The translations under genes and the position numbers were made by a program. From positions 14,873,523-14,937,522 of the forward strand of contig OX336342.1 in assembly GCA_946902875.1 (NCBI GenBank): 64,000 nt of DNA, written 5' to 3'. The stretch's first letter is position 1, and each line of letters opens with the position of its first letter. Source of the DNA: Nematopogon swammerdamellus (Eukaryota; Arthropoda; Insecta; Lepidoptera; Adelidae). The notes beneath the pieces are model-generated. The model saw only the letters and a list, made by a program, of their open reading frames with translations. It made no database searches and had not been told where the DNA came from. This document shows, in pieces, positions 11,308 through 21,955 of this stretch.

Positions 11308-11537
11308 AATTTTAAAAACTGTTCTAACATGTTCAGTATCTCATTTTAAGCCACCCTGGTTAGTTTTTTTCCGAATACATTCAATGTACAGACTTTTTTA
11401 CCTCTACGATTTTATTATATGTATAGATAATCAATCACACATAATATGTATATAACCTATCACAACGAAGATATTTATTGCAAAATACGAACAATATTAT
11501 GAACGTATTTAATTCAATATTCTGTCTTAATTATTAA

Positions 11538-11884
11538 GTTTCCATATCCGTACGGAAGCGTATTACCAAGCATACGCAAGCCGTCTGTCTGTCGGTCCGT
11601 CCGAGGGCTGCATCCTTTGAACCGTAATAAGGTAGCCTGTTGAAATGTTCACAGAATGTGTCTTATTATGGCGGATATACTGAAAAATGAAAAAGTAAAT
11701 AATGAAGGGGTCCCCATACAAGAAACGTGGTTTTTTTTTCAAGTTTTTTTGTTTTCGCTCTATCGTTAAAACGATTATACATACTCGTATAAGCGTTAAA
11801 CCAACTCAAAAGTAAAACCACAAAACAATGAAAACCGACCAATTGCGTGGTGCTCGAATCCAACTCGCTCTTGGCCGGCTTTTA
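11538..11884 (+). repeat. GTTCCGTA-type interspersed repeat
   Basis: Starts with a diverged tccatatccgtacgg, has the gccgtctgtctgtcggtccg block, the sentence-like landmark ggctgcatcctttgaaccgt, and ends ctcgctcttggccggctttt. The copy at 26293-26677 aligns from end to end. The 3' end includes a B-box-like GAGTTCGACTCGC in the 26-kb copy, so tRNA ancestry is possible. Confidence 0.65.
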
Positions 11885-11916
11885 TTGATATGGCGCAGAG
11901 CCACCCATAAGGTGTC

Positions 11917-13528
11917 TACGAGTAGGTGTCTAAAGATGCTCATGGACATTCTGTGATGCACGAAGGACCTTCGAATTATTACAAAACGAAAATCCCGAAT
12001 TTGTATTCCCCATTTAATTTCATTTAGCGCTATACGGTCAGTGTTTTTTTTTTCTCTCTCTCTGTTTCAATAATCGCATCAATAATTTACTGCAAGTAAT
12101 TCGGTAATTGCGGTAATTTCAATTTAAGTTCGGTATTTGCGAATATCGTATTCGTATTATATACTGATATTCTGCCACATGACATGTTATTCAAGATTCA
12201 CAGAACTTACTGGCATTTGAGAGCTATGTATGTACTTGCATGGAGTTTTATTTCTGTACGAAATACCCTCGACTTAATTAAAAGTGTCTTATGATCTGTT
12301 TAGCAAGTTCTAATTCAATGCATTAAAAAAATACAAGAAAATGATGCGCTAGCCTGATAATAATGTTAATAATTATTCATTCTAAATTTAAACTAATCAC
12401 TCACACTGACTTCGGTATATCTACACGTGTAACGTAATTAAGAAAACTGAACGTATGTTTCCTGTCCTGCTCCTTACACTGGTAGTACAAAAATATATTT
12501 AACTTAAAACATTATTTTATTAGTGGTTATATCGTTCGCAATCTTCGGGTTTTACATAATTTTTTCGTCCGTTTTAATTATTAAATTACATTGTTAAAGT
12601 ATTTACACTTTTTACGTATTTAATGTACCATGAAGTAGTAGAATTTATGCAAATTAAAATAATGTGCAGAAAGTTTTAAAAGTTGCGGTTAGATCGCGCA
12701 AAGAGTTTTCCGCCCGCCTATGAACAGGCGCGAAACCGACCAGACGCGGCAAGGCTCCCGCGTGTACTGACGGAGAGGCTTTGCTGTCGAAGCCAACTTT
12801 ACTTGCCGAAGGGTAGTTATTCACCCCCTGCCGCTCGAGTCACTAACCTTTTGTCCGATCGAAATACTGTAACGCAAACCAAACGTGCAAGTGAATACGA
12901 TGTCGTAATTAAAACATGCAACTACAGATTTTAATAAATTAACACAAAGTGCAATAACTCGAATAATGACTCTTTTTCATATAAAACAAACAAATCTAAA
13001 AAAAACACTGTTAAAGATGTATATTTTTCTGTCCAAATTGTATCTACAAACAGTACATATAAATTACATAAACAAAACACAAATCCTACCAACCTACGAA
13101 CTCACGAATTCGTGCACAAACCAGCACATGAAGGACTGTGAAAAGTTATATTTCCAGACCATTGACTTATTATGTATATTACTACATTATATAGGTCGAT
13201 GCTCCAGACTGTAGAAAAATATTTAGACATCCTTACAATCGCCTATCGACTGGAGCTTCATATGAAATCTGACATTATTTCCAGAAGATTTACAACTCTC
13301 CAAAAATAAACTTGGCTAGAAGTCTAAACTTTAGGACGTTTTGACAGTTCAAGACATTCAGTACTTGAGCGAAGAATTTGGCTATTGGTCACTATGATAT
13401 CTGAAATATTGAAGGATGATACCATCGTCCAGTCGGCTTTGGAATAATGACTACGTAATATTGTCTAATCTGAAGAAAGAAACATATATCACAGAATGTC
13501 CATGGGCATCGTTAGACACCTACTCGTA
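11917..13528. mobile_element. Candidate non-autonomous element with ~41-bp inverted repeats
   Basis: The left end 11917-11957 (tacgagtaggtgtctaaaga, then tgctcatggacattctgtgat) is repeated in inverted orientation at 13488-13528 with about two mismatches. GGTGTC lies directly outside both ends (a possible 6-bp target duplication), but the same word is part of the inner repeat, so this is weak. No transposase is visible inside. The interior includes a 83-codon ORF at 12683-12934 and a 82-codon ORF at 12966-13214, neither with a known motif. It could equally be two independent fragments of one repeat. Confidence 0.45.
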
Positions 13529-13544
13529 GGTGTCTAACGATGCC
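13502..13544. repeat. Near-perfect palindrome
   Basis: GGCATCGTTAGACACCTAC, then TC, then GTAGGTGTCTAACGATGCC: 19-bp perfect arms with a 2-nt centre. It overlaps the right inverted repeat of the candidate element above, so a head-to-head duplication of its end is likely. Confidence 0.8.
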
Positions 13545-13914
13545 ACATGTCGCGCTATCCATAAATATTCCATAAACATTTCTGCCATTAAGCCGCCTTC
13601 GTTATTTTTTCTTGCCGACATTTTCGTTGTTCATTGGTTTTCAAATCATTCAGAGTTTTTTTCTGCATAACTTAGCACACAAGTTAATAATTATTATTAA
13701 TTAATTAATCAAATGCTTCTACTGCCTTTGCCCTTTTTAATGAGAATCAGCAGGGTGGCCATGCCGAGAAAAAAATATTGACAGCTAAACCACCCCCACC
13801 TCACGAAACCACGATCAGGGAGGTGCCATGCCAGAAGATTGGCGGACTATATTGTGTTGTCCACCTTGTTTACACGAACCTACTATCCTAATAATTATGT
13901 ACTGATGTATTACA
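13545..13914. other. Unassigned sequence
   Basis: No gene recognised. The segment 13740-13870 (cagggtggccatgcc, cgatcagggaggtgccatgcc) looks like a decayed repeat but was not matched elsewhere in the window. Confidence 0.35.
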
Positions 13915-14316
13915 TCTCTACTCTACTTATAAAAGGGAACATCTGTCTGTATGCCAACTTGAGGTAAACTCCAGAACAAATTTTGATGTGGTTTGCACCA
14001 ATGTAAAGAGTAGTTCTTGAGGCTCATTATAGTCTGTATACCATCACGCTAAATAACCTTAGGGCTGAGCCGTATCAAAGAAAGTATAGTATGGACGGAA
14101 CTTTGTGTCGAAGCATAGTACTAGATGGCATTAGCAGTTCTGTTGCGTTGCGTTGCAGTATTGGTTTGGTAGAAGCGATGTTAGATACATAGAATAAAGA
14201 GTAGATATAGGTAGTCGCCCGCACGCACATTATTGACCTCAGAATTGAGTCTAATACTTAAAATCGGATTTGCTATTAAACCGAGTCTACTGCGAGTAGA
14301 CGCGGACAAAAGCTAG
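13915..14316 (+). mobile_element. Helitron D, complete 402-bp non-autonomous element
   Basis: 5' end TCTCTACTCTACTTATAAAA directly after host A. The 3' end has the hairpin GTCTACT-GCG-AGTAGAC (14285-14301, perfect 7-bp stem), then 11 nt and CTAG (14313-14316), followed by host T. These are the defining Helitron marks: TC start, hairpin shortly before CTRR, insertion between A and T, no target duplication. No coding capacity. Its ends differ from those of Helitrons A-C, so it is another family. Confidence 0.85.
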
Positions 14317-16000
14317 TATTTGTATAAAATCGTTATGGGCTTACTGACTCACCTCCCTATGCACTATCTCCCTCTGGCCCCGCGTCTATTTGCTAAAATT
14401 GTCTGACGAAAGTCTCCCTCTGTTACCGCACCCTTCGGGCATTTCTCCTTTTTTCATTAAGTAAATAACAGTCGCTAACTTTACTAATATTTCTACTAAA
14501 CTTTACTAAGGTTTTGTAAAGAAATAATAAAAAATAAATAAAAGATTCGTGAAATTGTATGTAGTCCAAAACATGTTGGGCTGACAGATTTTTTTAGTTA
14601 TGATATGAATAAGCGACTGTAAAATAAGTGATAAGATGGGGCAGTCCGTTCTAGAAGCCCTCAGCCCTCCGCGCGGAGCAGACATTAACTTTTACGCGAG
14701 GTGTTTATGTATCAATTTACGTTTTATTTGGTGTTGGGGAGCTCCGTTACGAGTAATTAAGCAAGAGGCAATCGTCCATTTTATTTGCTCTAAGTCGAAC
14801 GCCTCGCTCTGAGATAATTATCTAATTGTTTTACGTAAAATCAATATTTGCTCGTACTAATTAATCATTGTCTGGCGGTATATATATATATATTATTTTT
14901 TTTAATAACGTATCTTTTTTCTCTATATTTACTAAGACAGAATAATTTATTTTGAGTTACAATAAGGAGGTATTTAATTTAAAAGATAGATATACTAACC
15001 ACTTTATTGCTTCAACTACATTTTAATTTAACCTGCGCACAATTTTACATCAGGTACATATGCGGAATTATCCGTTACAGCGATTCATATTCCTTTAATT
15101 GCAACCATTTATCTCTCGATAGTATGTACGTATTTTAGTAATAATACTTCATTATAAGTTTCGTAATTTTATAAATGTTTATTTATTTTATATCGTAATT
15201 TTGTAAATGTTTATTAATTTTAATTATCTACGTGTTCTTACGGTATTTAGTAAGTATTTTAACTTTCCCCGCGAGCAATTGTATTTATTTATTTAATTTT
15301 AACACAGGTCAAGAACACCGCGTCGCGCTCTCTAGTGGCGGCTGGCTCTGGGAAGACGGCTGCCTAGCCTGCCTATCGCTGTTCTATGTAGTTTATATAG
15401 TTTTTCGTTTAATTTTACCATTTCTAAAAAAACACAAATTTCCAGAAAAAACGCAAACCTCTGGTAAACGATGTTCTGTTTCGACTCACCCCTGCACACA
15501 TACATACACAACATCGCCAGAGAGCAGAGGGCGCCCCGCCCCGCGCCCTCACGCACAGCGTGGCTGGGCGGGACGGCACAGGCGAGGGGCGCCGGCGGTG
15601 TAGGTGGGGTCGGTAATGAGATGAAAACAATCGAATTTCTCCCACTTTGTCCGATGTTAATTGGAGCTTTTCTAACGCGGTTCACTTCGCTAAATGCCTC
15701 GCTTATTGTCCATATTCTGTACAAACATTTTTTCTCAGGGAGCAGCATTGTCCATTAACGAAGACTCGAGTAGCGGACTAATTGAGAAATGGAACAGCCG
15801 CATGGCGTCTGCTCCGCCGCCATCTAATTTTACACTTTGATGCCGTCGCTGAGAGCCCGTTCTACTTCTAATTAATTTTACACAACCGGCGAGGGCGGAG
15901 AAATCTTTTCGATCTCAAACTGATGAAGTGGTACGGAAACGTAAATTATGGCTGCTGCGAACATTTATAGAAATACATGGCAAATTGTAACGGTTTTAAC
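14317..16000. other. Mostly unique sequence with regulatory-looking patches
   Basis: No convincing gene. 14650-14880 and 15630-15930 contain several TAATTA-type homeodomain-like words and ATTGT (Sox-like) words in sequence that matches no repeat in the window. A TA microsatellite lies at 14880-14892. A CpG-rich patch is at about 15510-15610. Both strands carry 73-138-codon ORFs across 15232-15758, but they shadow each other and show no domain. Possible enhancer DNA, inference only. Confidence 0.3.
15993..16000. repeat. hAT target-site duplication, left
   Basis: GTTTTAAC, identical to 20090-20097, flanking the hAT inverted repeats. Eight bases is the hAT-specific length. Confidence 0.9.
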
Positions 16001-16269
16001 CAGGGTTGTTGCGAACATCAGCATCAGCATCAGCATCCGCGGAACTTCAGCATCATTTTCAACATCAGCATCGCATCAGCATATGCATTGATCGATGCTG
16101 ATTATTAATGCTGATGTTCGAGTCGTACATGACCGCGGAGGTGCAGAGCTTATGGCACCTGTTTTATTTTCGCTTGCGAGTTTTGTCCAATCGTGGGCTC
16201 GAACAGCGGCGATTGTGATTGCAAGCAAACACAAACTTGTCTCATTCATTTTATTACGTTGTAATACGT

Positions 16270-18259
16270 CATTGCGGGTGAGAGACATCTTAGATCTTAT
16301 GTTACACGTTACAGCAAAATCTTTAAACAAGTTACCATTAAAGCCAAGCAACTGTTCCTTAAAAACAAAATTATGAATTCAGATAATAAAATCAGAATGG
16401 CCTGGAACATAATTAAAGAAGAAACTGGCAAATCTAAAGACTGTAACACGAAGCTAGAGTTAAAAATTGGATCAGAAATTACTTCAGATAATACAGGGAT
16501 TGCCAATCATGTGAATAAATTCTTTTCCACAATGGCCCATAATACTACTCATAGCCTAAAGGCTAGCAAAGAAGTATCGTTAAACTGCCTCAAATCATTT
16601 ATCCCTCGGAATTCTGAATCAGCGAAATTTGCATCTGTCACATACCTAGAGACTAAGAGAGTAATTAGGGACCTGAAATCTAAACGTTCTCTAGACCTTT
16701 GGATTATATCACCTGTATTATTAAAATATGTAACAAGTGTCATCGGCCCGCTAACAGATATTGTAAATGACTGTATAAAAAATGGCATATTCCCAGATTC
16801 ATTAAAAGTAGCCAAAGTCATACCTTTGTATAAAAAGGGATGCCATAACAATGTTGAGAACTATCATCCTGTCTCTATATTGACAGTTTTCAGTAAGGTC
16901 TTTGAAAAAAAATTTATAAAAACGGTTAATTAAATTCTTTACATATAATGAACTTTTAAATTGTAAACAATTTGGATTTCGGAAAGGACTTTCAACGGGT
17001 GATGCTATAGCTTCTATGTTAAAATCTATATTAACTTCTCTAGACGACTCTCAGCATACTTATGGCATCTTCTGTGACGTGTCCAAAGCCTTTGACTGTG
17101 TAAATCACGAAATATTATTAATGAAACTAGAACATTATGGTATATTAAAAGACAATGAATTGCGTATATTTCAATCATATTTAGAAAATAGAGCTCAAAT
17201 ATGATAGAATTAAAATCGAATGTAGAATCAATTACAATGGGTGTGCCGCAGGGTTCTATCCTGGGACCATTATTGTTTCTAACATACGTTAACGACATCT
17301 CGAGCTGTATAACAGACGATATAGACATGGTAATGTTTGCAGATGATATCTCAGTTGTACTGAAAAACAATGATATAGATAAACTAAGAGAATCCTTTTT
17401 AACTGTACTAGAATCTCTAAAATCTTGGTTTGAGTGCAACAATCTATTACTAAATGTTAACAAAACTAATATTATGCACTTTGTTCTTGGGACTCATAGA
17501 CGTAATAACAATGATGGCATATTAAAAACTGCAGAAAACTTGTCATTAAACCTTGCTAATGAACTAACTTTTCTTGGGGTAATATTTGATAAAATCGTTA
17601 CTTGGAAAGCCCACATAAACTCTTCAGCTGGTAAGCTGAGTTCCGCTTGTTATGCTATCAAAAAAATTAAAGAGCTAGGCGGAACTCATGCTGCAACAAT
17701 GGTTTATCATGCTTATTTTGAGAGCATCATGTCATATGGCCTTATGTTTTGGGGAAATGCAGCAGATTCAAATAGAATATTTTTATTACAGAAGAGGGCC
17801 TTGCGGTACATGTTGAATATGAAAACTAGAGATACTTGTAGGACAGCGTTCGGGGAGATAGGAATCATGACTTTACCAAGTGCATATGTTTACCAGAACA
17901 TAGGCTATGCCAGAAAATATATTCATGATTCCTCTCTTAATTCCGACAATCATAACTATGATACACGGCGTAAGAATAATGTACAATTAATAAGACATAG
18001 ATTATCTAAAACCTCAAAAAGCTTTATTTGTAATAGTGTTAGATTTTATAATAAACTGTCTTCTAACATAAAACAATTAGATGATAATAATTTTAAACGA
18101 AGAATTAAACAAATGTTAATTGAAAAGAGTTATTACACTGTCCCCTTCTGCTACAGAAGCATTAACCAAAACAATCCTTCTGCTACACCAGGTGGCGCGC
18201 GCGATCGGCGCCGGCGCATCACTCTCGAAAAAAAATCATTTTGGAAGATTTTTCCATAA
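16270..18259 (+). pseudogene. Non-LTR retrotransposon ORF2 fragment (Jockey/CR1-like), frameshifted
   Basis: Reverse-transcriptase part of a LINE in three reading frames: homology starts before the Met at 16373 (about 16270) and runs to the stop at 16933; the second frame covers about 16920-17204; the third runs 17196-18259. Visible RT motifs: a YKKGC block near 16835, FCDVSKAFD with the first catalytic Asp (about 17070-17100), GVPQGSILGP (17239-17268) and the catalytic FADD (17336-17347). Downstream is a conserved LFWGNAADSNRIF segment. At least two frameshifts (near 16920 and 17195) kill it. The N-terminal endonuclease is missing, so the copy is 5'-truncated. The minus-strand copy at 24116-24903 is the same family. 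It sits inside the hAT element and probably inserted there. Confidence 0.85.
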
Positions 18260-19090
18260 AACTTCATGAACTAACATATGAATTGTATTTACAGATAAAT
18301 ATTCTAGCTATAAATGGCATTTTTTTATATATATTACGTATTCTAGGTGACAAAATTATTTTGTAAAGTTGTTCTATGTGAAAATCGCGACGTCTCTCAG
18401 GTTTTTTTTTTTGTTATAAATTTATTAGACCGCCAGTCGGTCACATAGTATTTTTATTATAAACACTAATAAATAACGGACCTAATCATACCTTTCTTGT
18501 GTATCAGCAGCCCCCCGTGTCGTTCACAATAAAATTTGTATGGAGAAATTTGTATGGTTTGGTTTGGTTTGTATTGTTTGTATGGAGAAAACTAGGTCAC
18601 AAAAATTGCTTATTTCTCGTAAATGTACTGTATGCAAACACTAAACGGCATATATTATTTCAACTACAGGAACTAAATAACATTTCTATCACCTCACTTT
18701 ATCCAGAAAACGGATTTATATCCAGAAACAAGCCTCTAAAAACAGCCGAAATTGGTACCGAAAAGGAGGCGTTTTCTTAGTATTTTTACGAAAAATTCAG
18801 ATCAACTCAGCACAAACAAATGCACTCAATACATCCGGAATATAATGAAAAAGAGAAAAAACATCACTTATGGGTTCATCTGCACAAAAAAACACTCAGA
18901 AAACCCGAAAACAAAAGAGCAACGTACAACGCCCTCCTATTATAACCGCTGTCTCGATGACACTGACAGCGCGGTAAATCTGACATTTCTCTATGGGGGA
19001 ATGGTTGTTGCCTAAAGGGAAATTTATTCTACTATTTGAATTCGTCACTTTCAAATACACACGGCTAAGTGAGATAAAAGAATAAAATAA
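18260..19090. other. hAT interior or LINE 3' region, unassigned
   Basis: AT-rich, with ORFs of 73-93 codons and no domains. The LINE 3' end and the return into hAT sequence cannot be placed exactly, as no target duplication was found. Confidence 0.35.
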
Positions 19091-19194
19091 TTTTGTTGGG
19101 GCCACCCAACAAAACAAAGAAAAAAAAGAAAGCGGCCGATATCGGCCGCTCCGTTGGTGAAGGTATAATGTATAAAGCGGCCGATATCGGCCGC
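19091..19194. repeat. Cluster of three perfect palindromes
   Basis: TTTTGTTGGG-GCCA-CCCAACAAAA (19091-19114) is followed by two identical 18-bp palindromes GCGGCCGATATCGGCCGC (19132-19149 and 19177-19194), 45 bp apart. Each is followed by TCCGT(T/C)GG. They lie inside the hAT element. Confidence 0.85.
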
Positions 19195-19737
19195 TCCGTC
19201 GGAGAAGGGTGGATGCTTTAGCTGACCATAATTTTATCTGAGAATCTGACTACTGTTTTTCCCACTAAATAACTTGACAATTGGATAGACTTTGTATTTT
19301 TAGATTTTTAATTTGACTTATTACATTTCTTTGTAATAAACTTTTACTAATTGTTGTTGAATTGACTTGATAAATTTAAGCATGAAATAGACGATGGCAC
19401 TATACACCAGATATAGGTAGTGTAAATAGGCAGAGTGGTCAGATTCTTAAGTATTCATGTTTATGCTATAAATATTAATGCTCTTGTGAGCAGTAGTATG
19501 GGTTAATTATTTGTAAGTTAATATACCTAATATAATACTTATAAGGTACTAACAAAACATTGTGACTTGCGAAGTTTGTTTGTCAGTTCTTCTTCGCATT
19601 GAATTTAGAACTGGCGGACTTTTCGACATATCCAAGCGTAGGTTACCTACCTATGGATGAAATAAACAATAAACAAGAGCACAGTATTTTTTTTTTTAAA
19701 CTGTTGTGAAATTGGAGAAAATAATGCCGCCCCTTTG
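19195..19737. other. hAT interior, unassigned
   Basis: About 19415-19560 (agattcttaagtattca, tttatgctataaat, atgggttaattatttgtaa) matches 46108-46225, so it is an interspersed repeat segment shared with that locus. No coding capacity recognised. Confidence 0.45.
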
Positions 19738-19854
19738 AAAAGTGAAATACGGACTTATTTTAAATTAGTGAACCAAGAAACCGCAAACTGTAACTTGTGT
19801 AAAAATTATTATTCCCGCAAAGGTCGTACTACTAAACTGGTACTGGTATCAGAT
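19738..19854 (+). pseudogene. BED-type zinc-finger remnant of a hAT transposase
   Basis: Plus-strand frame starting at 19738 reads KSEIRTYFKL, then NCNLCKNYYSRKGRTTKL, ending at a stop near 19852. This matches the first half of a BED finger (hydrophobic/aromatic start, then C-x2-C, then a Ser/Lys/Arg-rich turn before the usual H..H), but the histidine half is gone. BED fingers are the usual N-terminal DNA-binding domain of hAT transposases, which fits the surrounding TIRs. Oddly, it reads outward toward the right TIR ~235 bp away, so the element was rearranged or internally deleted. Confidence 0.55.
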
Positions 19855-20089
19855 TGATTCTTTTTTTTTTTATTAAATGTTACAAAATTATTAAAACACA
19901 ATCTTTTATTTCAATACCAACCAAAACGTTGGATATAAATTCATTATATTCATATAGTTCAGTATTTTTCCCTTGTTTTAAAGAAAATAATTAAAGTCAG
20001 CATCAGCATCAGCATGCGCTGATGTCAATGATAAAATATCAGCATCAGCATCAGCTGACGTGAAAAAATGTGCATCAGCAACAACCCTG

Positions 20090-20097
20090 GTTTTAAC
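20090..20097. repeat. hAT target-site duplication, right
   Basis: GTTTTAAC, identical to 15993-16000, directly after the right TIR. Confidence 0.9.
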
Positions 20098-20149
20098 TCC
20101 ATATTTAGCTTCCCTTATTCCTCGCCATCCAACCTATCTTCGCAGCAGT

Positions 20150-20455
20150 CGCCGCAGATAAACTGAGCACCCATTTGTTGTTAACATTGGGCTGTTGAGG
20201 ACCCATCGGTTCTCAAAATCGTTTCTTTACCGCACCGCTAGGATGTGGAACTGTCTTCGGGCGAGTGTGTTTCCCGAATCATTTAACCTGGGTGTTTTCA
20301 AACGTCGTATCAACGGGCTAGATAGCCTAGCAACAGTCTGCAAATCTGCTGGCATGGCGCCTCACTGAACGTGGTTTCGCGAGAGGTGTTTTTGGCTCTG
20401 TCGACTCTACCATTGGTCCCTCGGCACAGCCACCCATCGGTTTACATAAAAAATA
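20150..20455 (+). mobile_element. LINE 3' tail with end of ORF2
   Basis: Plus-strand frame reads HPFVVNIG, then FLYRTARMWNCLRASVFPES, then FNLGVFKRRINGL and stops near 20368. This is the C-terminal signature of Jockey-type LINE ORF2 (SFLYRTA.LWN.LP...FK.R). A 3' UTR follows, ending cagccacccatcggtttaca and a short A-run. Related tails are at 36503 (minus) and 38565-39225 (plus). It belongs to a different LINE family from the copies at 16 and 24 kb. Confidence 0.75.
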
Positions 20456-21600
20456 TGGGTTTTCGGAAACGACCGTGAGCAAAGCCACGTAAAGCCGAGA
20501 AATGTTGTAATAAGATTTTAACTCCATTCTACCTGTGGTTCTACTGCATCACTTTTTCGTGACATTCGTTACGAATTCTAAATTCAAAATATTTATAATC
20601 ACTCATCCTAATCCATCCAGATAGGGAATGCCGCCAGTGTGTTCCCACAAAAGTTTTACAAGATACTTTCAAATTATGAATAGATTTTTAATAGGTATAC
20701 TTTAAAGTGTGTGATCTAGGTTTATTTCGTTTAGTTAATTAATATTATGTTGTATGTTTGTTTTTTTTTATGGAAAAAAACTATTGTTTGTCTTTATTTG
20801 TGATGCCAATACATAATTTCACTTGTATCCCAATCGTCTGTGTTTGTGTACATATATACCTTATATAAGGTGTTCGTGGAGAAGTAGAGAAGTCATTGTA
20901 GTAGATTTCGTTCTATTTTGGGGCGACCGAATACAAATAAATCGCGCCAAATTCCTCAATTGGCAGTACTAAAATATTGAAGCTCCCCAGGCAATAACCG
21001 TTGAGGATACCATTAGTCATTCGCACTAAAACTACCATTTGTTAGCATAAATAAACAATTTTATCAAAGATGCAAGCCGCCCCGGCTTCCGTCTCTGCCG
21101 ATGCGGTTATCAATTTCCTTGCTACAAATGATGGGAGATGCGTTCTACCCTTGAGGGTCGTAGCACCAGTGAATATGCACCCTCACGCCTCGATACTTCT
21201 GAGTCGCGCAGTGCGTACGCACCCTCGTGGATTGTTGAGGTAACATTAGGTTGTCTAACATTACAACGGCTACACACTATACCTATAAGTAAATACGTCA
21301 CGCAGACACAGGGATGTGTTAATATGGAGTAAACCGTGTACAGCCCACTGGTGCAATATTTTCGCATGAAGGGACGAGAACACATTGAACAGTCCAGCGA
21401 GTATAGATTTTTTTGAATATTTAGTCAAAGCGCTTTCGTTTCAAACGAAAAGCTGGTGTGTTTGAAAATTTACGAAAAATAAATAAGTATAAGAATAGAA
21501 AGAAGAAAGAACGACAAAATAAATATGCAATCATAGAGCTGTTTCGTACTCGCGCGCCGGTGTGGTCCTATATTGGCCCAAAATGGCGTTTAGTATTGTA
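20456..21600. other. Unassigned sequence
   Basis: No gene or repeat supported. ORFs at 21122-21385 overlap on both strands and carry no domain. Confidence 0.4.
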
Positions 21601-21604
21601 TTGT

Positions 21605-21757
21605 ATACCGACCAGTTCAGTGTAGCCGGCACGATCAAAGGGGGAAGCGCTGATATGGCACCTAGTTCACCCGGTGTTATGGGCTGACATCACGGACGTT
21701 GTAGGTGATGTAGCCAATCGTGTCAGTTTCCATAAAAAAAAAAACAAAAAAAAATTG
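21605..21757 (+). repeat. SINE family 1, 3' part
   Basis: From the ccagttcagtgtagccggca landmark through cacccggtgttatgggctga to gtcagtttccat and a mixed A/C-rich tail (21736-21755). 5'-truncated, plus strand. Confidence 0.8.
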
Positions 21758-21879
21758 TATTGTTCAGAGGTGCGCACTACCATTGTTGGTTTGCTCACGA
21801 TGGTGTTTCCTTCATCTAAATTCAAAACACTGCAAATAAATTATTATAGATAAGTATAATATTTTCCAAAATTCGAAGG

Positions 21880-21955
21880 TGCAGACCCAGGATTCGAATC
21901 TCCAGCCTTTCGCACGGGATATCGGTGTCTGGGCTATCTGTCGCTTTTTTTTTTA
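21880..21955 (-). repeat. tRNA-like sequence, SINE-head remnant
   Basis: The minus strand carries a B-box-like GAGATTCGAATCCTGGG preceded by AGCCCAGAC in the A-box area. Acceptor arms do not pair convincingly, so it is more likely a tRNA-derived SINE head than a tRNA gene. Confidence 0.4.

Larger units (their letters stand above)
9184..11427 (-). mobile_element. Helitron A, complete non-autonomous element with captured ORF
   Basis: On the minus strand the element begins with 5' TC (plus-strand GA at 11426-11427) and ends 3' with CTAG (9184-9187), inserted between host A and T as Helitrons do. The 3' end carries the GC-rich CGCGAGCGGAGCCGCGG hairpin. Inside, from left to right: four minisatellite units, an ORF on the element's sense strand, further minisatellite units in the opposite orientation, then an inverted second copy of the 3' terminus (10614-10645), then ~780 bp to the 5' end. 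No Rep/helicase is present. Helitron B (26749-29805) is nearly the same sequence over its whole length, which fixes both boundaries independently. Confidence 0.85.
16001..20089. mobile_element. hAT-superfamily transposon, 4.09 kb, non-autonomous and interrupted
   Basis: 12-bp perfect terminal inverted repeats CAGGGTTGTTGC (16001-16012) and GCAACAACCCTG (20078-20089) with exact 8-bp duplications of GTTTTAAC outside. Both ends carry clustered subterminal copies of ATCAGCATCAGC in either orientation (16015-16125 and 19998-20080), which in hAT elements usually bind transposase. The interior holds a LINE fragment (about 16270-18260), a BED-type zinc finger remnant near the right end, and perfect palindromes near 19.1 kb. 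No full transposase remains, so it cannot move itself. Confidence 0.9.

Noticed and set aside
12683..12934. 83-codon ORF as a gene
   Set aside because: No recognisable motif and no flanking signals.
15232..15758. Overlapping 93-138-codon ORFs on both strands
   Set aside because: They overlap each other, cross a CpG-rich patch and show no domains.
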